From: Rapana venosa
Taxonomy: Eukaryota > Mollusca > Gastropoda > Neogastropoda > Muricidae
Assembly: GCA_028751875.1 (NCBI GenBank)
Contig: CM054159.1
Span: 9,719,092-9,783,091 of the forward strand
DNA: 64,000 nucleotides
Reading direction: 5' to 3'
Shown here: in pieces, positions 31,380 through 44,055 of the stretch
How the letters are laid out: each line of letters opens with the position of its first letter
Position numbering within the stretch: the first letter of the stretch is position 1
The notes under the pieces: model-generated
What the model was told of the DNA's origin: nothing
What the model saw: only the letters and a program-made list of their open reading frames with translations
The model's database searches: none
Position numbers and translations under genes: made by a program

Positions 31380-34300
31380 TGTTGGGTTTAAAAAAAATAT
31401 TTCTGCTTCTTCTTTTTTTCCTTCTTTCCTTTCTTTTGCTTGTTCTTTTTTTTCAGTTCTTTTATTTCTACTGCTTGTTCTTTTTTTCAATTCTTTCCTT
31501 CCTTCTGCTTTTTCTTTTTTTTCAATTCTTTCCTTTTTCTGCTTGTTCTTTCTTTCAAAATTTTCATTCTTCTGCCTGATCTTTTTTTTCCTTCTTTCCT
31601 TTCTACTGTTTGTTCTTTTTTTCAATTTCTTTCCTTTCTTCTGCTTGTGTTTTTTTCCCTTCTTTCCTTTCTTCTTCTTGTTTTTTTTTCCAATTCTTTC
31701 CTTTCTTTTTGCTTGTTCTTTTTTTTCCTTCTTTCCTTTCTTCTGCCCGTTCTTTTTTAAAAGAATTCTTTCCTTTCTTCTGTTTTTTTAAATTCTTCCT
31801 TTCTTCTGCTTGTTCTTTTTTCCCCAATTCTTTCCTTTCTTCTGCTTGTTCTTTTTTTCCCTTCTTTCCTTTCTTCTGCTTGTTCTTTTTTCAATTTTTT
31901 CATTTCTTCTGCTTGTTCTTTTTTTCCCTTCTTTCCTTTCTCCTGGTTGTCTTTTTTTCAATTTTTTCCTTTCTTCTGCTTGTTCTTTTTTTCAATTCTT
32001 TCTTTCTTTTGCTTGTTCTTTTTTTCATTCTTTCCTTTCTTCTGCTTGTTCTTTTTTTCCTTCTTTCCTTTCTTCTGCTTGTTCTTTTAATCAAACTCTT
32101 TCCTTTCTTCTGCTTGTTTTTTTTAATCAATTCTTTCCTTTCTTCTGTTTTTAAAAAATTCTTTCCGTTCTACTGTTTGTTCTTTTTTTCAATTCTTTCC
32201 TTTCTTCTGCTTGTTCTTTTTTTCAATTCTTTCCTTTCTTCTGCTTGTTCTTTTTTTCGATTCTTTCCTTTCTTCTGCCTGTTCTTTTTTTCCTTCTTTC
32301 CTTTCTTGTGTTTTTTTTTTTTTCAATTCTGTTCTTTCTTCTGTTCATTTTTTTTCAATTCTTTCCTTTTTTCTGCTTGTTCTTTTTTTTCACAATTTTT
32401 CTGTCTTCTGCTTGTTGTTTTCTTTTCTATTCTTTGCTTTCTTCTGCTTGTTCTTTTTATCCTTCTTTCTGTTCTTCTGCTTGTTCTTTTTTCAATTCTT
32501 TCCTTTCTTCTGCTTGTTCTTTTTTTTTCCTTCTTTCCTTTCTTTGATTGTTTTTTTTTCAATAGTTTCCTTTCTTCCGTCTTGTTCTTTTTTTCAATTC
32601 TTTCCTTTCTTCTGCTTGTTCTTTTTTTCATTTTTTTCTTCTGTCTGTTCTTTTTTCCTTCTTTCCTTTCTTCTGTTTGTTCTTTTTTTCAATTTTTTTC
32701 CTTTCCTCTGCTTGTTCTTTTTTCAAATCGTTTTTTTCTTCTGCCTGTTCTTTTTTTCCTTCTTTCCTTTCTTCTGTTTGTTCTTTTTTTTCAATTCTTT
32801 CCTTTCTTCTGCTTGTTTTTTTTTTCAATTCTTTCCTTTCTTCTGCTTGTTTTTTTCCTTCCAATTCTTTGCTTTCTTCTGCTTATTCTTTTTTTCAATT
32901 CTGTCCTTTCTTCTGCTTTTTTTTTTTTTAATCAATTCTTTCCTTTCTTCTGCTTGTTCTTTTTTTCAATTCTTTCTTTTTCTGCTTGTTCTTTTTTTCA
33001 AATTTTTTTCTTCTGCCTGTTCTTTTTTCCTTCTTTCCTTTCTTCTGCTTGTTCTTTTTTTTCAATTCTTTCCTTTCCTCTGCTTATTCTTTTTTCCGTT
33101 CTTTGCTTTCTTCTGCTTGTTCTTTTTTTCAATTCTTTCTTTTTCTTCTGCTGTTCTGCTTTTTCAATTCTTCCCTTTCTTCTGCTTGTTCTTTTTTTCA
33201 ATTCTTTCTTTCTTCTGCCTGGTCTTTTTTTCAATTCTGTCATTTCTTCTGATTGTTCTTGTTTTCAATTCTTTCCTTTCTTCTGCTTGTTCTTGTTTTC
33301 ATTCTTTTCATTTCTTCTGCTTTTTTTTTTAATCAATTCTTTCCTTTCTTCTGATTGTTCTTTTTTTCAGTTCTTTCCTGTTTTCTACTTGTTCTTTTTT
33401 TTTCCTTCTTTCCTTTCTTCTGCTTGTTCTTTTTTTTCCATTTTTTCCTTTCCTCTGCTTGTTCTTTTTTTCAAAATTTTCTTTCTTCTGCTTGTTCTTT
33501 TTTCCTTTCTTTCCTTTCTTCTTCTTCTTTTTTTTCAGTTCTTTCCTTTCTTCTGCTTGTTCTTTTTTTTCAGTTCTTTCCTTTCTTCTGCTTGTTCTTT
33601 TTTTCCTTCTTTCCTTTCTTCTGTTTGTTCTTTTTTTCCAATTCTTTTCCTGTTTGTTCTTTTTTTCAATTCTTTCCTTTCTTCTGCTTGTTCTTTTTTT
33701 TCCAATTCTTTGCTTTCTTCTGCTTGTTCTTTTTTTCCAATTCTTTGCTTTCTTTTGCCTGTTCTGTTTTTCATTTCTTTCCTTTCTTCTGCCTGTTTCT
33801 TTTTTTCAATTCTTTTATTTCTTCTGCTTGTTTTTTTCAGTTCTTTCCTTTTTCTTGCTTTTTCTTTTTTTCAAATCTTTCCTATCATTCTGCTTGGTTT
33901 TTTTTTTTCAATTCTTTCCTTTCTTCTGTTTTTCTTTTTTCCTTCTTTCCTTTCTTCTTCCTGTTATTTTTTTCAATTCTTTCCTTTCTTCTGCTTGTTC
34001 TTTTTTTTTTTCCTTATTCCCTTTCTTCTGCTTATTTTTTTTCCTTCTTTCCTTTCTTTTGCTTGTTCTTTTTTCAATTCTTTGCTTTCTTCTGCTTGTT
34101 CTTTTTTTCAATTATTTCCTTTCTTTTGTTCTTTTTTTCCTTCTTTCCTTTCTTCTGCATGCTTTTTTAAAAATTTAATTTTCCTTTCTTCTGCTTGTTC
34201 TTTTTTCTTTTTTTCCTTTCTTCTGCTTGTTCTTTTTCCTTTTTTCCTTTCTTTGTTTCTTCTTTTATTCAAATATTTCCTTTCTTCTGCTTTTTTTTTA

Positions 34301-35160
34301 TCAATTCTTTCCTTTCTTCTGCTTTTTTTTTTTCAATTCTTTCCTTTCTTCTGCTTGTTCTTTTTTCCTTCTTTCTTTCTTCTGCTTGTTCTTTTTTTCA
34401 ATTCTTTCATTTCTTCTGGCTGTTTTTTTTCAATTCTTTCATTTCTTCTGCCTGTTCTTTTTTTCCTTCTTTCCTTTCTTGTGTTTGTTCTTTTTTTCAA
34501 ATCTGTTCTTTCTATTGTTATTTTTTATCAATTCTTTCCTTTCTTCTGCTTGTTCTTTTTTCCCTTCTTTCTTTCTTCTGCTTGTTCTTTTATTCATTTC
34601 TTTCATTTCTTCTGCCTGTTCTTTTATTCAATTCTTTCCTTTCTTTTGTTTGTTCTTTTTTTCCTTCTTTCCTTTCTTCTGCTTGTCTTTTTTTTTCCTT
34701 CTTTCCTTTCTCCTGTTTGTTCTTTTTTCAATTTCTTTCCTTTCTCCTGTTTGTTCTTTTTTTCAATTCTTTCCTTTTTCTGCTTGTTCTTTTTTTTCAC
34801 AATTTTCTGTCTTTGCTTGTTGTTTTTTTCTTCTAATTCTTTGCTTTCTTCTGCTTGTTCTTTTTTTCCTTCTTTCCTTTCTTCTGCTCGTTGTTATTTT
34901 CCTTTTTTCCTTTCTTTTGCTTGTTCTTTTTTCAAATCTTTCATTTCTTCTGCTTGTTCTTTTTTATCCTTCTTTGCTTTCTTCTGCTTGTTCTTTTTTT
35001 CAATTCTTTCCTTTTTCTGCTTGGTTTTTTTTTTTCAATTCTTTCCTTTCTTTTTGTTTGTTCTTTTTTTCAATTCTTTCCTTTCTTCTCCTTGTTTTTT
35101 TTTCAGTTCTTTCATTTCTTCGCCTGTTCTTTTTTCCCTTCTTTTTGCTTCGTTTCTTTG
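31380..35160 (+). repeat. Tandem array, 34-bp unit (array 1)
   Basis: About 110 units of 33-34 bp. Each holds CAATTCTTTCCTTTCTTCTG (or a variant with CCTT in place of CAATT) and then CTTGTTC and a T-run. Almost no purines break the strand, so all three + frames stay open for long stretches. The longest, 1183 codons at 31610-35161, encodes only repeated Phe/Leu/Ser/Cys and is not a gene. Confidence 0.95.
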
Positions 35161-35519
35161 ACATGTTTGTGGTCTGGACTGTCTGCTTGTGCTGTTTCTT
35201 TGTCTTCTCTCTGTCAGCTTGTATCTGGTTTTTTCCACTTTTCTTCTCCTGTATTTTATAATATTTTGTTTTGTTTCGAAGATAATGGAATAAGTACTCT
35301 TGTGGGATTTTTTCAAAATCCAGTCTCCATGTGTATCCATCTTTGTACATGTTATCTGTTCCCATGGGCACACAATGACCTACTCTTCCCCCCCCCCCCC
35401 CCCCCCCCCCCCCCCAAAAGTGGAACAGGTTTTAACGTATGCTTTCTGTGCCTATTTCGTCTGTCTCTTCTGTTTCATACAGTTCTTGTTCTTCTTTATT
35501 TTATTGCACTTTTTTCTCT
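35161..35519 (+). repeat. Repeat A copy between arrays, with poly-C run
   Basis: 35275-35440 holds AGATAATGGAATAAGTACTC, CCAGTCTCCATGTGTATCC, CACACAATGACCTACTCTT, then 28 C (35388-35415) where other copies have TCG, and AAAAGTGGAACAGG. 35161-35274 is mixed sequence. This copy separates arrays 1 and 2. Confidence 0.8.
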
Positions 35520-38500
35520 CTTTCTTTTTATACCACTTGTGGCACTTTTTACTGTTTCTTTTTATACTACTTGTGGCACTTTTTCTGTTTCTTTTTATAG
35601 TACTTGTGGCACTTTTTACTGTTTCTTTTTATAGTACTTGTGGCACTTTTTACTGTTTCTTTTTATACTACTTGTGGCACTTTTTCTGTTTCTTTTTATA
35701 CTACTTGTGGCACTTTTTCTGTTTCTTTTTATAGTACTTGTGGCACTTTTTCTGTTTCTTTTTATAGTACTTGTGGCACTTTTTCTGTTTCTTTTTATAC
35801 TACTTGTGGCACTTTTTGCTGTTTCTTTTTTATACTACTTGTAGCACTTTTTGCTGCTTCTTTTTTATACTACTTATGGCACTTTTTACGTTTCTTTTTT
35901 TTTTACTACTTGTGGCACATTTTTGTTTCTTTTTATACTACTTGTAGCACATTTTTGTTTCTTTTTATACTATTTGTGGCACTTTTTTCTGTTTCTTGTT
36001 ATACTACTTTTGGCACTTTTTTCCGTTTCTTTTTATACTACTTGTGGCACTTTTTTCTGTTTCTTTTTATACTACATGTGGCACTTTTTTCTGTTTCTTT
36101 TTATACTACTTGTGGCACTTTTTTCTGTTTCTTTTTATACTACTTGTGGCACTTTTTTCCGTTTCTTTTTATACTGCTTGTGGCACTTTTTCTGTTTCTT
36201 TTTATACTATTTGTGGCACTTCTTTCTATCTGTTTCCTTTTAAACTACTTATGGCACAATTTTTTCTGTTTCTTTTTTATACGACTTGTGGCACTTTTTT
36301 CTATTTCTTTTTATACTGCTTGTGGCACTTTTTTATGTTTCATTTTTATAGTACTTGTGGAATTTTTCTGTTTCTTTTTTATACCACTTGTGGCATTTTA
36401 TCTGTTTCTTTTTATACTACTTGTGGCACTTTTTTCTGGGTTTTTTTATACTACTTGTGGTACTTTTTCGGTTTCTTTTCATACTGCTTGTGGCCCTTTT
36501 CTCTATCCGTTTCTTTTAACACTACTTGTGGCACGTTTTTCTGTTTCTTGTTATACTGCTTGTGGCACTTTTTTCTGTTTTTTTTTTTTTTAAACTACTT
36601 GTAGTACTTTTTTCTGTTTCCTTTTAAATTTCTGGTGGCACTTTTTCTATATGTTTTCTTTTTTATACCACTTGTGGCATATTTTCTGTTTCTGTTTTTA
36701 TTACTTGTGGCATATTTTCTGGTTTTTTATACTACTTGTGGCATTTTTTTTATGTTTCTTTTCTTATAATACTTGTTGCACTTTTTCTATTTGTTTCTTT
36801 TGATAGGACTTATGACTTTTTTTTTGTTTTTATAGTACTGGTGGCACTGTTTCTGTTTCATTTTTTCCACTATTTGTGTCACTTTTTTCTTTCTTTTTAT
36901 ACTACTTGTAGCACTTTTTCTGTTTCTTTTTTATATGACTTGTGGCACTTTTTCCGTTTCTTTTTTATACTACTTGTGGCATTTTTTCTGTTTCTTTTTT
37001 AATATTACTGGTAGAACTTTTTCTGTTTCTTTTTTATACTACTTGTGGCACTTTTTCTGTTTCTTTGGTTTATATTACTTGTGGCACTTTTTCTGTTTAT
37101 CTTTTATACTACACGTGGCAATTTTTTCTGTTTCTTTTTTATAGTACTTTTGGCACTTTTTTCTGTTCTTTTTTATAATACTTGTGGCACTTTTTCTGTT
37201 GTTTTTTTTACTACTTGTGGCACTTTTTTCTGTTTCTTTTTTATCTTACTCGTGACATTTTTTCCCCTCTGTGTCTTTTTATACTACTTGCAGCACTTTA
37301 TTTCTGTTTCTTTTTATACTACTTATGGTACTTTTTTCTGTTTCTTTTTATACTACTTTTTTCTGTTTCTTTTTATACTACTTGTGGCACTTTTCTATAT
37401 GATTTTTTATAGTACTTGTGGCATATTTTCTGTTCATTTTTATACTACTTGTGGCACTTTTTTCTCTCTGTTTCTGTTTATATTACTTGTGGCACTTTTT
37501 TCTGTTTCTTTTTATACTACTTGTGGCACTTTTTCTGTTTCTTTTTACACTGCTTGTGGCACTTTTTATATGATATTTTATAGTACTTGTGGCACTTTTT
37601 TCTGTTTCTTTTTATAGTACTTGTGGCACTTTTCTATATGATTTTTTATAGTACTTGTGGATCTTTTTTCTGTTTCTTTTTATACTACTTGTGGCACTTT
37701 TTTTCCCACTCTTTCTTTTTTTATTACTTTGGCACTTTTTCTGTTTCTTTTTATGCTACTTGTGATACTTTTTTCTGTTTCTTTTTATGCTACTTGTGAT
37801 ACTTTTTTCTGTTTCTTTTTATGCTACTTGTGTACTTTTTTCTGTTTCTTTTTATACTACTTGTGGCACTTTCTTTTTTACTACTTGTGGCACTTGTGGC
37901 ACTTTTTTCTGTTTCTTTTTATACTGCTTGTGGTACTTTTTCTGTTTCTTTTTTTTACTACTTGTGGCACTTTTTTCTGTTTCTTTTTATACTACATGTG
38001 GCACTTTTTTCTGTTTCTTTTTATACTACTTGTGGCACTTTTTTCTGTTTCTTTTTATACTACTTTTGGCACTTTTTTCTGTTTCTTTTTATACTACTTG
38101 TGGCACTTTTTCTTTGTTTCTTTGTATACTACTTGTGGCACTTTTTTCTCTCTGTTTCTGTTTATATTACTTGTGGCACTTTTTTCTGTTTCTTTTTATA
38201 CTACTTGTGGCACTTTTTCTGTTTCTTTTTATACTACTTGTGGCACTTTTTTCTGTTTCTTTTTATACATTTGTGGCACTGCTATTTAGTTGGTGTTCTT
38301 GTGTTTCTTTTTATACTACTTGTGGCACTTTTTTCTCTCTGTTTCTGTTTATATTACTTGTGGCACTTTTTTCTGTTTCTTTTTATACTACTTGTGGCAC
38401 TTTTTCTGTTTCTTTTTATACTACTTTTGGCACTTTTTCTGTTTCTTTTTATACTACTTGTGGCACTTTTTTCTGTTTCTTTTTATACTACTTGTGGCAC

Positions 38501-40170
38501 TTTTTTCTGTTTCTTTTTATACTACTTGTGGCACTTTTTTCTGTTTCTTTTTATACTACTTGTGGCACTTTTTTCCGTTTCTTTGTATACTACTTGTGGC
38601 ACTTTTTTCTCTCTGTTTCTGTTTATATTACTTGTGGCACTTTTTTCTGTTTCTTTTTATACTACTTGTGGCACTTTTTCTTTGTTTCTTTGTATACTAC
38701 TTGTGGCACTTTTTTCTCTCTGTTTCTGTTTATATTACTTGTGGCACTTTTTTCTGTTTCTTTTTATACTACTTGTGGCACTTTTTCTGTTTCTTTTTAC
38801 ACTGCTTGTGGCACTTTTTATATGATATTTTATAGTACTTGTGGCACTTTTTTCTGTTTCTTTTTATAGTACTTGTGGCACTTTTCTATATGATTTTTTT
38901 TATAGTACTTGTGGCACTTTTCTATATGATTTTTTTATACTACTTGTGGCACTTTTTTCTGTTTCTTTTTATGCTACTTGTGGTACTTTTTTCTGTTTCT
39001 TTTTATACTACTTGTGGCACTATTTTTTCTGTGTCTTTTTATAGTACTTGTGGCACTATTTTTTCTGTGTCTTTTTATACTACTTGTGGCACTATTTTTT
39101 CTGTGTCTTTTTATACTACTTGTGGCACTTTTTTCTGTTTCTTTTTATACTACTTGTGGCACTTTTTTCCCCACTCTTTCTTTTTTTATTACTTTGGCAC
39201 TTTTTCTGTTTCTTTTTATGCTACTTGTGATACTTTTTTCTGTTTCTTTTTATGCTACTTGTGATACTTTTTTCTGTTTCTTTTTATGCTACTTGTGATA
39301 CTTTTTTCTGTTTCTTTTTATACTACTTGTGATACTTTTTTCTATTTCTTTTTATACTACTTGTGGCACTTTTTTCTGTTTCTTTTTATGCTACTTGTGG
39401 CACTTTTTTCTGTTTCTTTTTATACTATTTGCAGCATTTTTTCTGTTTCTTTTTGTACTACTTGTGGCACTTTCTTTTTATACTACTTGTGGCACTTTTT
39501 TCTGTTTCTTTTTATACTATTTGCAGCATTTTTTCTGTTTCTTTTTATACTACTTGTGGCACTTTTTTCTGTTTCTTTTTATACTATTTGCAGCATTTTT
39601 TCTGTTTCTTTTTATACTACTTGTGGTACTTTTTTCTGTTTCTTTTTATACTACTTGTGGCACTTTTTTCTGTTTCTTTTTATACTGCATGTGGCACTTT
39701 TTCTGTTTCTTTTTATACTATTTGTGGCACTTTTTCTGTTTCTTTTTATACTACTTGTGGCACTTTTTCTGTTTCTTTTTATACTACTTGTGGCACTTTT
39801 TCTGTTTCTTTTTATACTACTTGTGGCACTTTTTCTGTTTCTTTTTATACTGCATGTGGCACTTTTTTATTTGTTTCTTGTTATACTACTTGTGGCACTT
39901 TTTTATTTGTTTCTTGTTATACTACTTGTGGCACTTTTTTCTGTTTCTTTTTATACTACTTGTGGCACTTTTTCTTTGTTTCTTTGTATACTACTTGTGG
40001 CACTTTTTTCGTTTTCTTGTTATACTACTTGTGGCACTTTTTTATTTGTTTCTTGTTATACTACTTGTGGCACTTTTTTATGTTTCTTTTTATACTACTT
40101 GTGGCACTTTTTCTGTTTCTTTTTATACTTTTTGTGGCATTTTTTCCTAGCCTTCCTTTTATACTACTTG
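35520..40170 (+). repeat. Tandem array, 34-bp unit (array 2)
   Basis: About 136 units, each with ATACTACTTGTGGCAC, a T-run of 5-6, CTGTTTC and a T-run. One base more or less in the T-run gives 33- or 34-bp units. Since 34 is not a multiple of 3, three units make a 34-residue peptide period, and all three + frames read the same peptide in rotation. Higher-order duplication is visible: a variant with TTACACTGCTTG and ATATGATATTTTATAG occurs near 37544 and again near 38795. Confidence 0.95.
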
Positions 40171-41087
40171 TGGTTTTTTGCTTCTTTATTCTTTCTTTTG
40201 CTTCCAAATCTTTCTTTCCTTTTGCTTCTTGTTCTGTTCCTTTGATTTTTTTTCTGTTGTTGCTAAATCTTCTGCTTCTTTATACTCTGTTTCTTCTTGT
40301 ATGGCTTTTCTTGTTGGTTGTTTTCCCCTTGTGATCAACAGGTTCCTCTGCTACCTCTCTTTTCTTTGTGTGTGCTTTTTTCTGTTTTGTATCTTGTCTT
40401 CTCTGTTTCTCTGTTTTCCCTCACATTTTCCTTGGTTACTCTAAATTTTTCTCCTTCCTTTCTACATCTTCCTTTTTTGTCTCGTGACTGTCTGTTACTT
40501 TTCCTTTTTCCTATTCGTCCCTTTTTGGTTTATGTTTCTTCGTCTTCTCTCTCTCCGTTTTTTCAAACTATTTTTACTATCAATCTTATTTTGCTTTCTT
40601 TGTTATTCTTTTTATTTTCGTGCAGTTGTTCTATCTCTTTATGTTGTTGAACTTTTTCTTGATCTGTTCATTTTTCTTCAACATTTTTTTCCTGCATGTC
40701 TTTCTATTTGTTTTGTTTTTTCATTTTCTCTCTTTCGGCTTTTGTTTGTTGGGTTTCCCCTCTGTTGTTCTTCTTCCTCTCTTCTTTTCTCTCTCTCTCT
40801 CTCTCTCTCTCCCCTCTCTCTCTCTCTCTCTCTCTCTCATATCTGCTTATTCTCTTTTGCATCGTGTCTGTTCTGTTTCTTTGGCTTTTTTATGTTTTTG
40901 CTTTGGCCGCTTCTCTTGTGAATTTGTTCTTTTCTCTTTCTGCCTTTTCCTGTTGTTGTTTTTTTCCTGTTTTCTTCTTCTTGCTTTTGTTGTAATTTTT
41001 TGGGTGTGTTTTTTACTACTTTTTTTTCCCTGTTTTCTTCTTCTTGCTTTTGTTGTAGTTTTGTTTTTTGTTTTTTGGTGTGTTTAT
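40171..41087 (+). repeat. Pyrimidine-rich tract with (CT)n
   Basis: T/C-rich DNA continuing from array 2, with (CT)n at 40789-40838 and a CTGTTTCTTTGGCTTTTTT motif at 40873. It ends in TTTATACTACTT, a remnant of an array 2 unit, exactly at the LINE insertion site. Confidence 0.8.
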
Positions 41088-41564
41088 ACTACTTGGGTGG
41101 GGGACCACAGGGTCTGGTGCTGGATGTCCCGCCTGTGAAGGGAAGTATGTGCAGTTCTGAGCATCCGCTCTACACCTCTGCTTCCCGGGGATAGTGAAGC
41201 TGCAACCTCTTGTTTGGCTTGCCAGGCAAGAGGGGTAGCCTTCAGAAGGGTGCTGCATAGCCTCTCCTATCGCAACTTTCCACAGCAGGCACCTACTCGT
41301 TGGTGTCCCCTGTTTTCGCAAAGACCTGCTGTGGGGAGACCGAGCGCCTGGCGGGATAACCAGGTACGGTAGGTGGAGCCCGTTTTTGCTGACAAAATCC
41401 ACTTAGGAGAGCGGAAAACTCTGATTTCAAACCCATGCATGGAGAAGGAAAACTCGAAAAACACCCAGGAGGAAACCCTGTCATGCGCCAAAGGAGCTGA
41501 AATCAGAGGTGTCGGGCTGTCAGGCGCTCCAACCAAAACCCGACACCATATATTATAGCCTTAA

Positions 41565-42407
41565 ATGATGTTTGGAGACCAGATCAATTGGAATGGTGCT
41601 CGCCCTGTGGGGATCCGCCAGGCAGGTGCAGCGCCGGGTTCCAGGCCTCAAAGGAACCCACCCAAAGCGACTGGAGGTCCCTTCGTCTCGTCTTGTGGAG
41701 TCAGGAGGCGAGCAAGGACAGCGACTGGCCAACCAAAAAAAGAGCCCCCCTCAATCAACATCATGCAATGGAATGCAGAAGAGGTTTCAACCAAGAGGGA
41801 AGATCTCCAACAGTTCCTGCATGTGAACAACATAAGCATCTGCTGCATTCAAGAAACACATCTGCAGGAAGGGAAGACTTTCAAGATTAGAGGCTATCAG
41901 GTGTTCAGGAGTGACCGTCAAGGGAGAAGGAAAGGAGGAGTGCTAACACTGGTCAGAAACAATCTAAACGCCAGTGAAACAACTAGATACATGAAAGAAT
42001 CCGAATATCTTCAAGTCAAGGTGTCCACCTCAAACAGCATCCTCAACATCGTCAACTACTATCGCCCTGACGACAAGCTGCTAGCACTGGAGAGCATCCA
42101 GGTCCCCGACAGCGACTTCCTCATCACTGGTGACTTCAACAGCCGGTCCCAGAGCTGGGGATACAATACCTTGGACTCACGAGGAGAAGAAATAGAGAAT
42201 TGGCAAGATGAACACCACCTAATCCTTGTCAATGATCCCACTGATCCACCGACCGTCTACTCCCGCCGCTGGCATACAACCACCACACCGGACCTGGCTT
42301 TCTGCACTGATGACATCCACAGAAAGATCAGCAGAAAGGTTGAACATCAACTAGGTGGAAGTGACCATGGCCAAGTTATCCTCACCATTAAAATGCTTAA
42401 GTGTTAA
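41565..42407 (+). CDS. I/Ingi-like LINE: AP endonuclease, intact frame
   Basis: A 280-aa frame with the whole apurinic-type endonuclease that nicks DNA to prime reverse transcription. The domain starts near residue 64 (INIMQWNAEEV). Glu97 is in CIQETHL, Asp190 and Asn192 in ITGDFNS, PDLAFCTDD lies between, and S266-D267-H268 is in GGSDHGQ. All catalytic residues are kept. The N-terminal 60 residues are basic and poorly defined, and the true start could lie further in. The frame ends by a slip at about 42405, after which the element loses its frame often, mainly in homopolymers. The contrast between this clean part and the rest is striking. Confidence 0.9.
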   Translation: MMFGDQINWNGARPVGIRQAGAAPGSRPQRNPPKATGGPFVSSCGVRRRARTATGQPKKEPPSINIMQWNAEEVSTKREDLQQFLHVNNISICCIQETHLQEGKTFKIRGYQVFRSDRQGRRKGGVLTLVRNNLNASETTRYMKESEYLQVKVSTSNSILNIVNYYRPDDKLLALESIQVPDSDFLITGDFNSRSQSWGYNTLDSRGEEIENWQDEHHLILVNDPTDPPTVYSRRWHTTTTPDLAFCTDDIHRKISRKVEHQLGGSDHGQVILTIKMLKC

Positions 42408-44055
42408 AATGCCTGGACATGCCCAACACCCACGATGGAACTACAAGAAAGGGAAATGGGCTCTCTTCAGCATTAGAACGAACGAGCTGACAAGAAACAT
42501 CAAGACAGAGGGAAGGAACATCAATAATGTTGTGAAGGAGTTTAACAACAGCATCCTTCAAGCTGCTAAGGAGTGCATACCAAGGGGAGCAAGGAAAGAC
42601 TACAAGCCATACTGGTCTGAAGCGCTGCAGCGGACTCATGATGCTCTTAATGAAGCCAGAGAGAAAGCTGAGACACAGCCGAGCCAAGAAAATAACATAA
42701 AGCTGAAAGAATGTCCCGCCAAACACAAAGAACAAAGTAGGAACAGCGTCGGGGGAAAGGGAAAAAGACGGCATTTTAAATATGGAAAAGGATCCGCCAA
42801 AGTCTCCGTCTAATGAAGGATGAATGATAAAAGGTACAAGGGACAAAAGATCCCTAGAGGAAGATGGACGATGCAAAAAGGAAAGGCAGCTGCAACACTT
42901 CGAAAGACCTACGCAGAAAAAGCAACCCCACCTTTCCCAAAGCATTACAGAAGGAAGAAAGAAAGAGAAAAGGACAGATTAGAGAAAATCGCCCTAACAC
43001 GATCCCCTGAAAAAGCCCTCTCCAGGGCCCGAAAATGAAAAAGCCCCCCAAAAAGTTGAAAAAAAAGAAATCTCCGGCCCTGATAACACAAAAAACGAGT
43101 GTACAACATTTAGGAACCCGTTGCTCCAAATCTTTTGGAATTTAAACCCCTCAGCTGGAAAGGGGGGCGGTTCCGCAGTGCGGGAAGGAAAGTACAATGT
43201 TCCCTCCTTAAAAAAGAGGCAAGAAAAAAGGCAAACCTGCAAGCTCCCGTCCCATCACCCTTTTCTGTTGTGTCTTAAAACCATGGGGGCGAATTGTAAA
43301 AAGCCCCTACAGCTTTATCTGGAGTTTTTGGGGCATCGTGGCGCTGAGCAGGCTGGATTAGACGTACAGAAGTACAGAAGATCAAACAACTCCCGCCCCA
43401 AGTTTAGAGGATGCTTTCGTTCAGAAGGTCACTTGGCGGTCTTTTTTGATTTAAAAGGCCCTTTTGAAAAAGGGTTTGGAAAGGGGGCCCTCCTTGTGAA
43501 ACTCCTCGAAATGGCCCCAAGGAACTGTCCAGTGGCCCAAATTCCCTGCACAAAACCAAGACCCAGAGGTCGGGGTGGCCATGGGGGCCGAAAGTGTTTC
43601 TGAGGCGGGTGTTCCCCAGGGGGTGTGTTCCCCCACTTTTTTCATCCTCTTCTCAACGATGTGGTCGCAACTACCAAGGGTGTCCTCCCCGCGTTTTATG
43701 CAGACGACCTGGTATTGGACCAACAAAGAGCATGAAACCCAACAGCACCTAAGAATGCAACTTGCCTGGAAGTGTTCGCAGGGGCCCTGAAAGCTGGTGC
43801 GAAACAATAACAGGGGGGAAGCCACAGCCATCTTTTCCCCCTTTCACCCAAAGCAAAAACCGGGGGGAAAACTTCCCCTTTGGGAAACATCTGCTAAAAT
43901 TTGAGGTATCAAACCTACTTGGGAGTCATTTTGACAAGCGTGAATGGAAAGCCAATGTAATGAAGAGAAAACAACCCAGAAAAAAATTTAAAAACATCAC
44001 GGAAAAGGGCCCGGAACCAACTGGGGAGCAAACGAAAAAAAATTCCCCCTAAAAA
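42408..44055 (+). pseudogene. I/Ingi-like LINE: connector and reverse transcriptase (frame broken)
   Basis: HPRWNYKKGKWALFSIRTNE and ACKECIPRG-type connector residues run to 42800. RT pieces follow in changing frames: AEQAGLDVQKYR, LAVFFDLKGPFEKG (motif A), GVPQGGVFPPTFF-like residues in a shifted frame, FYADDLV at 43695 (motif C, both Asp kept), and LGVILT further on. Frame changes fall in A, C and G runs, often one base too long (for example CCCCC at 43604-43640), so sequencing error may explain many of them. Confidence 0.75.

Noticed and set aside
31610..35161. An 1183-codon open frame
   Set aside because: It is a direct reading of a 34-bp pyrimidine satellite; stops are absent because purines are rare, and all frames stay open.
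37787..38869. Long open frames in all three + registers of array 2 (up to 373 codons in this region)
   Set aside because: Same cause: a stop-free satellite unit read in rotation. There is no start context and no domain.
31380..40170. A CRISPR-like array
   Set aside because: The units are contiguous with no unique spacers, and the setting is eukaryotic.
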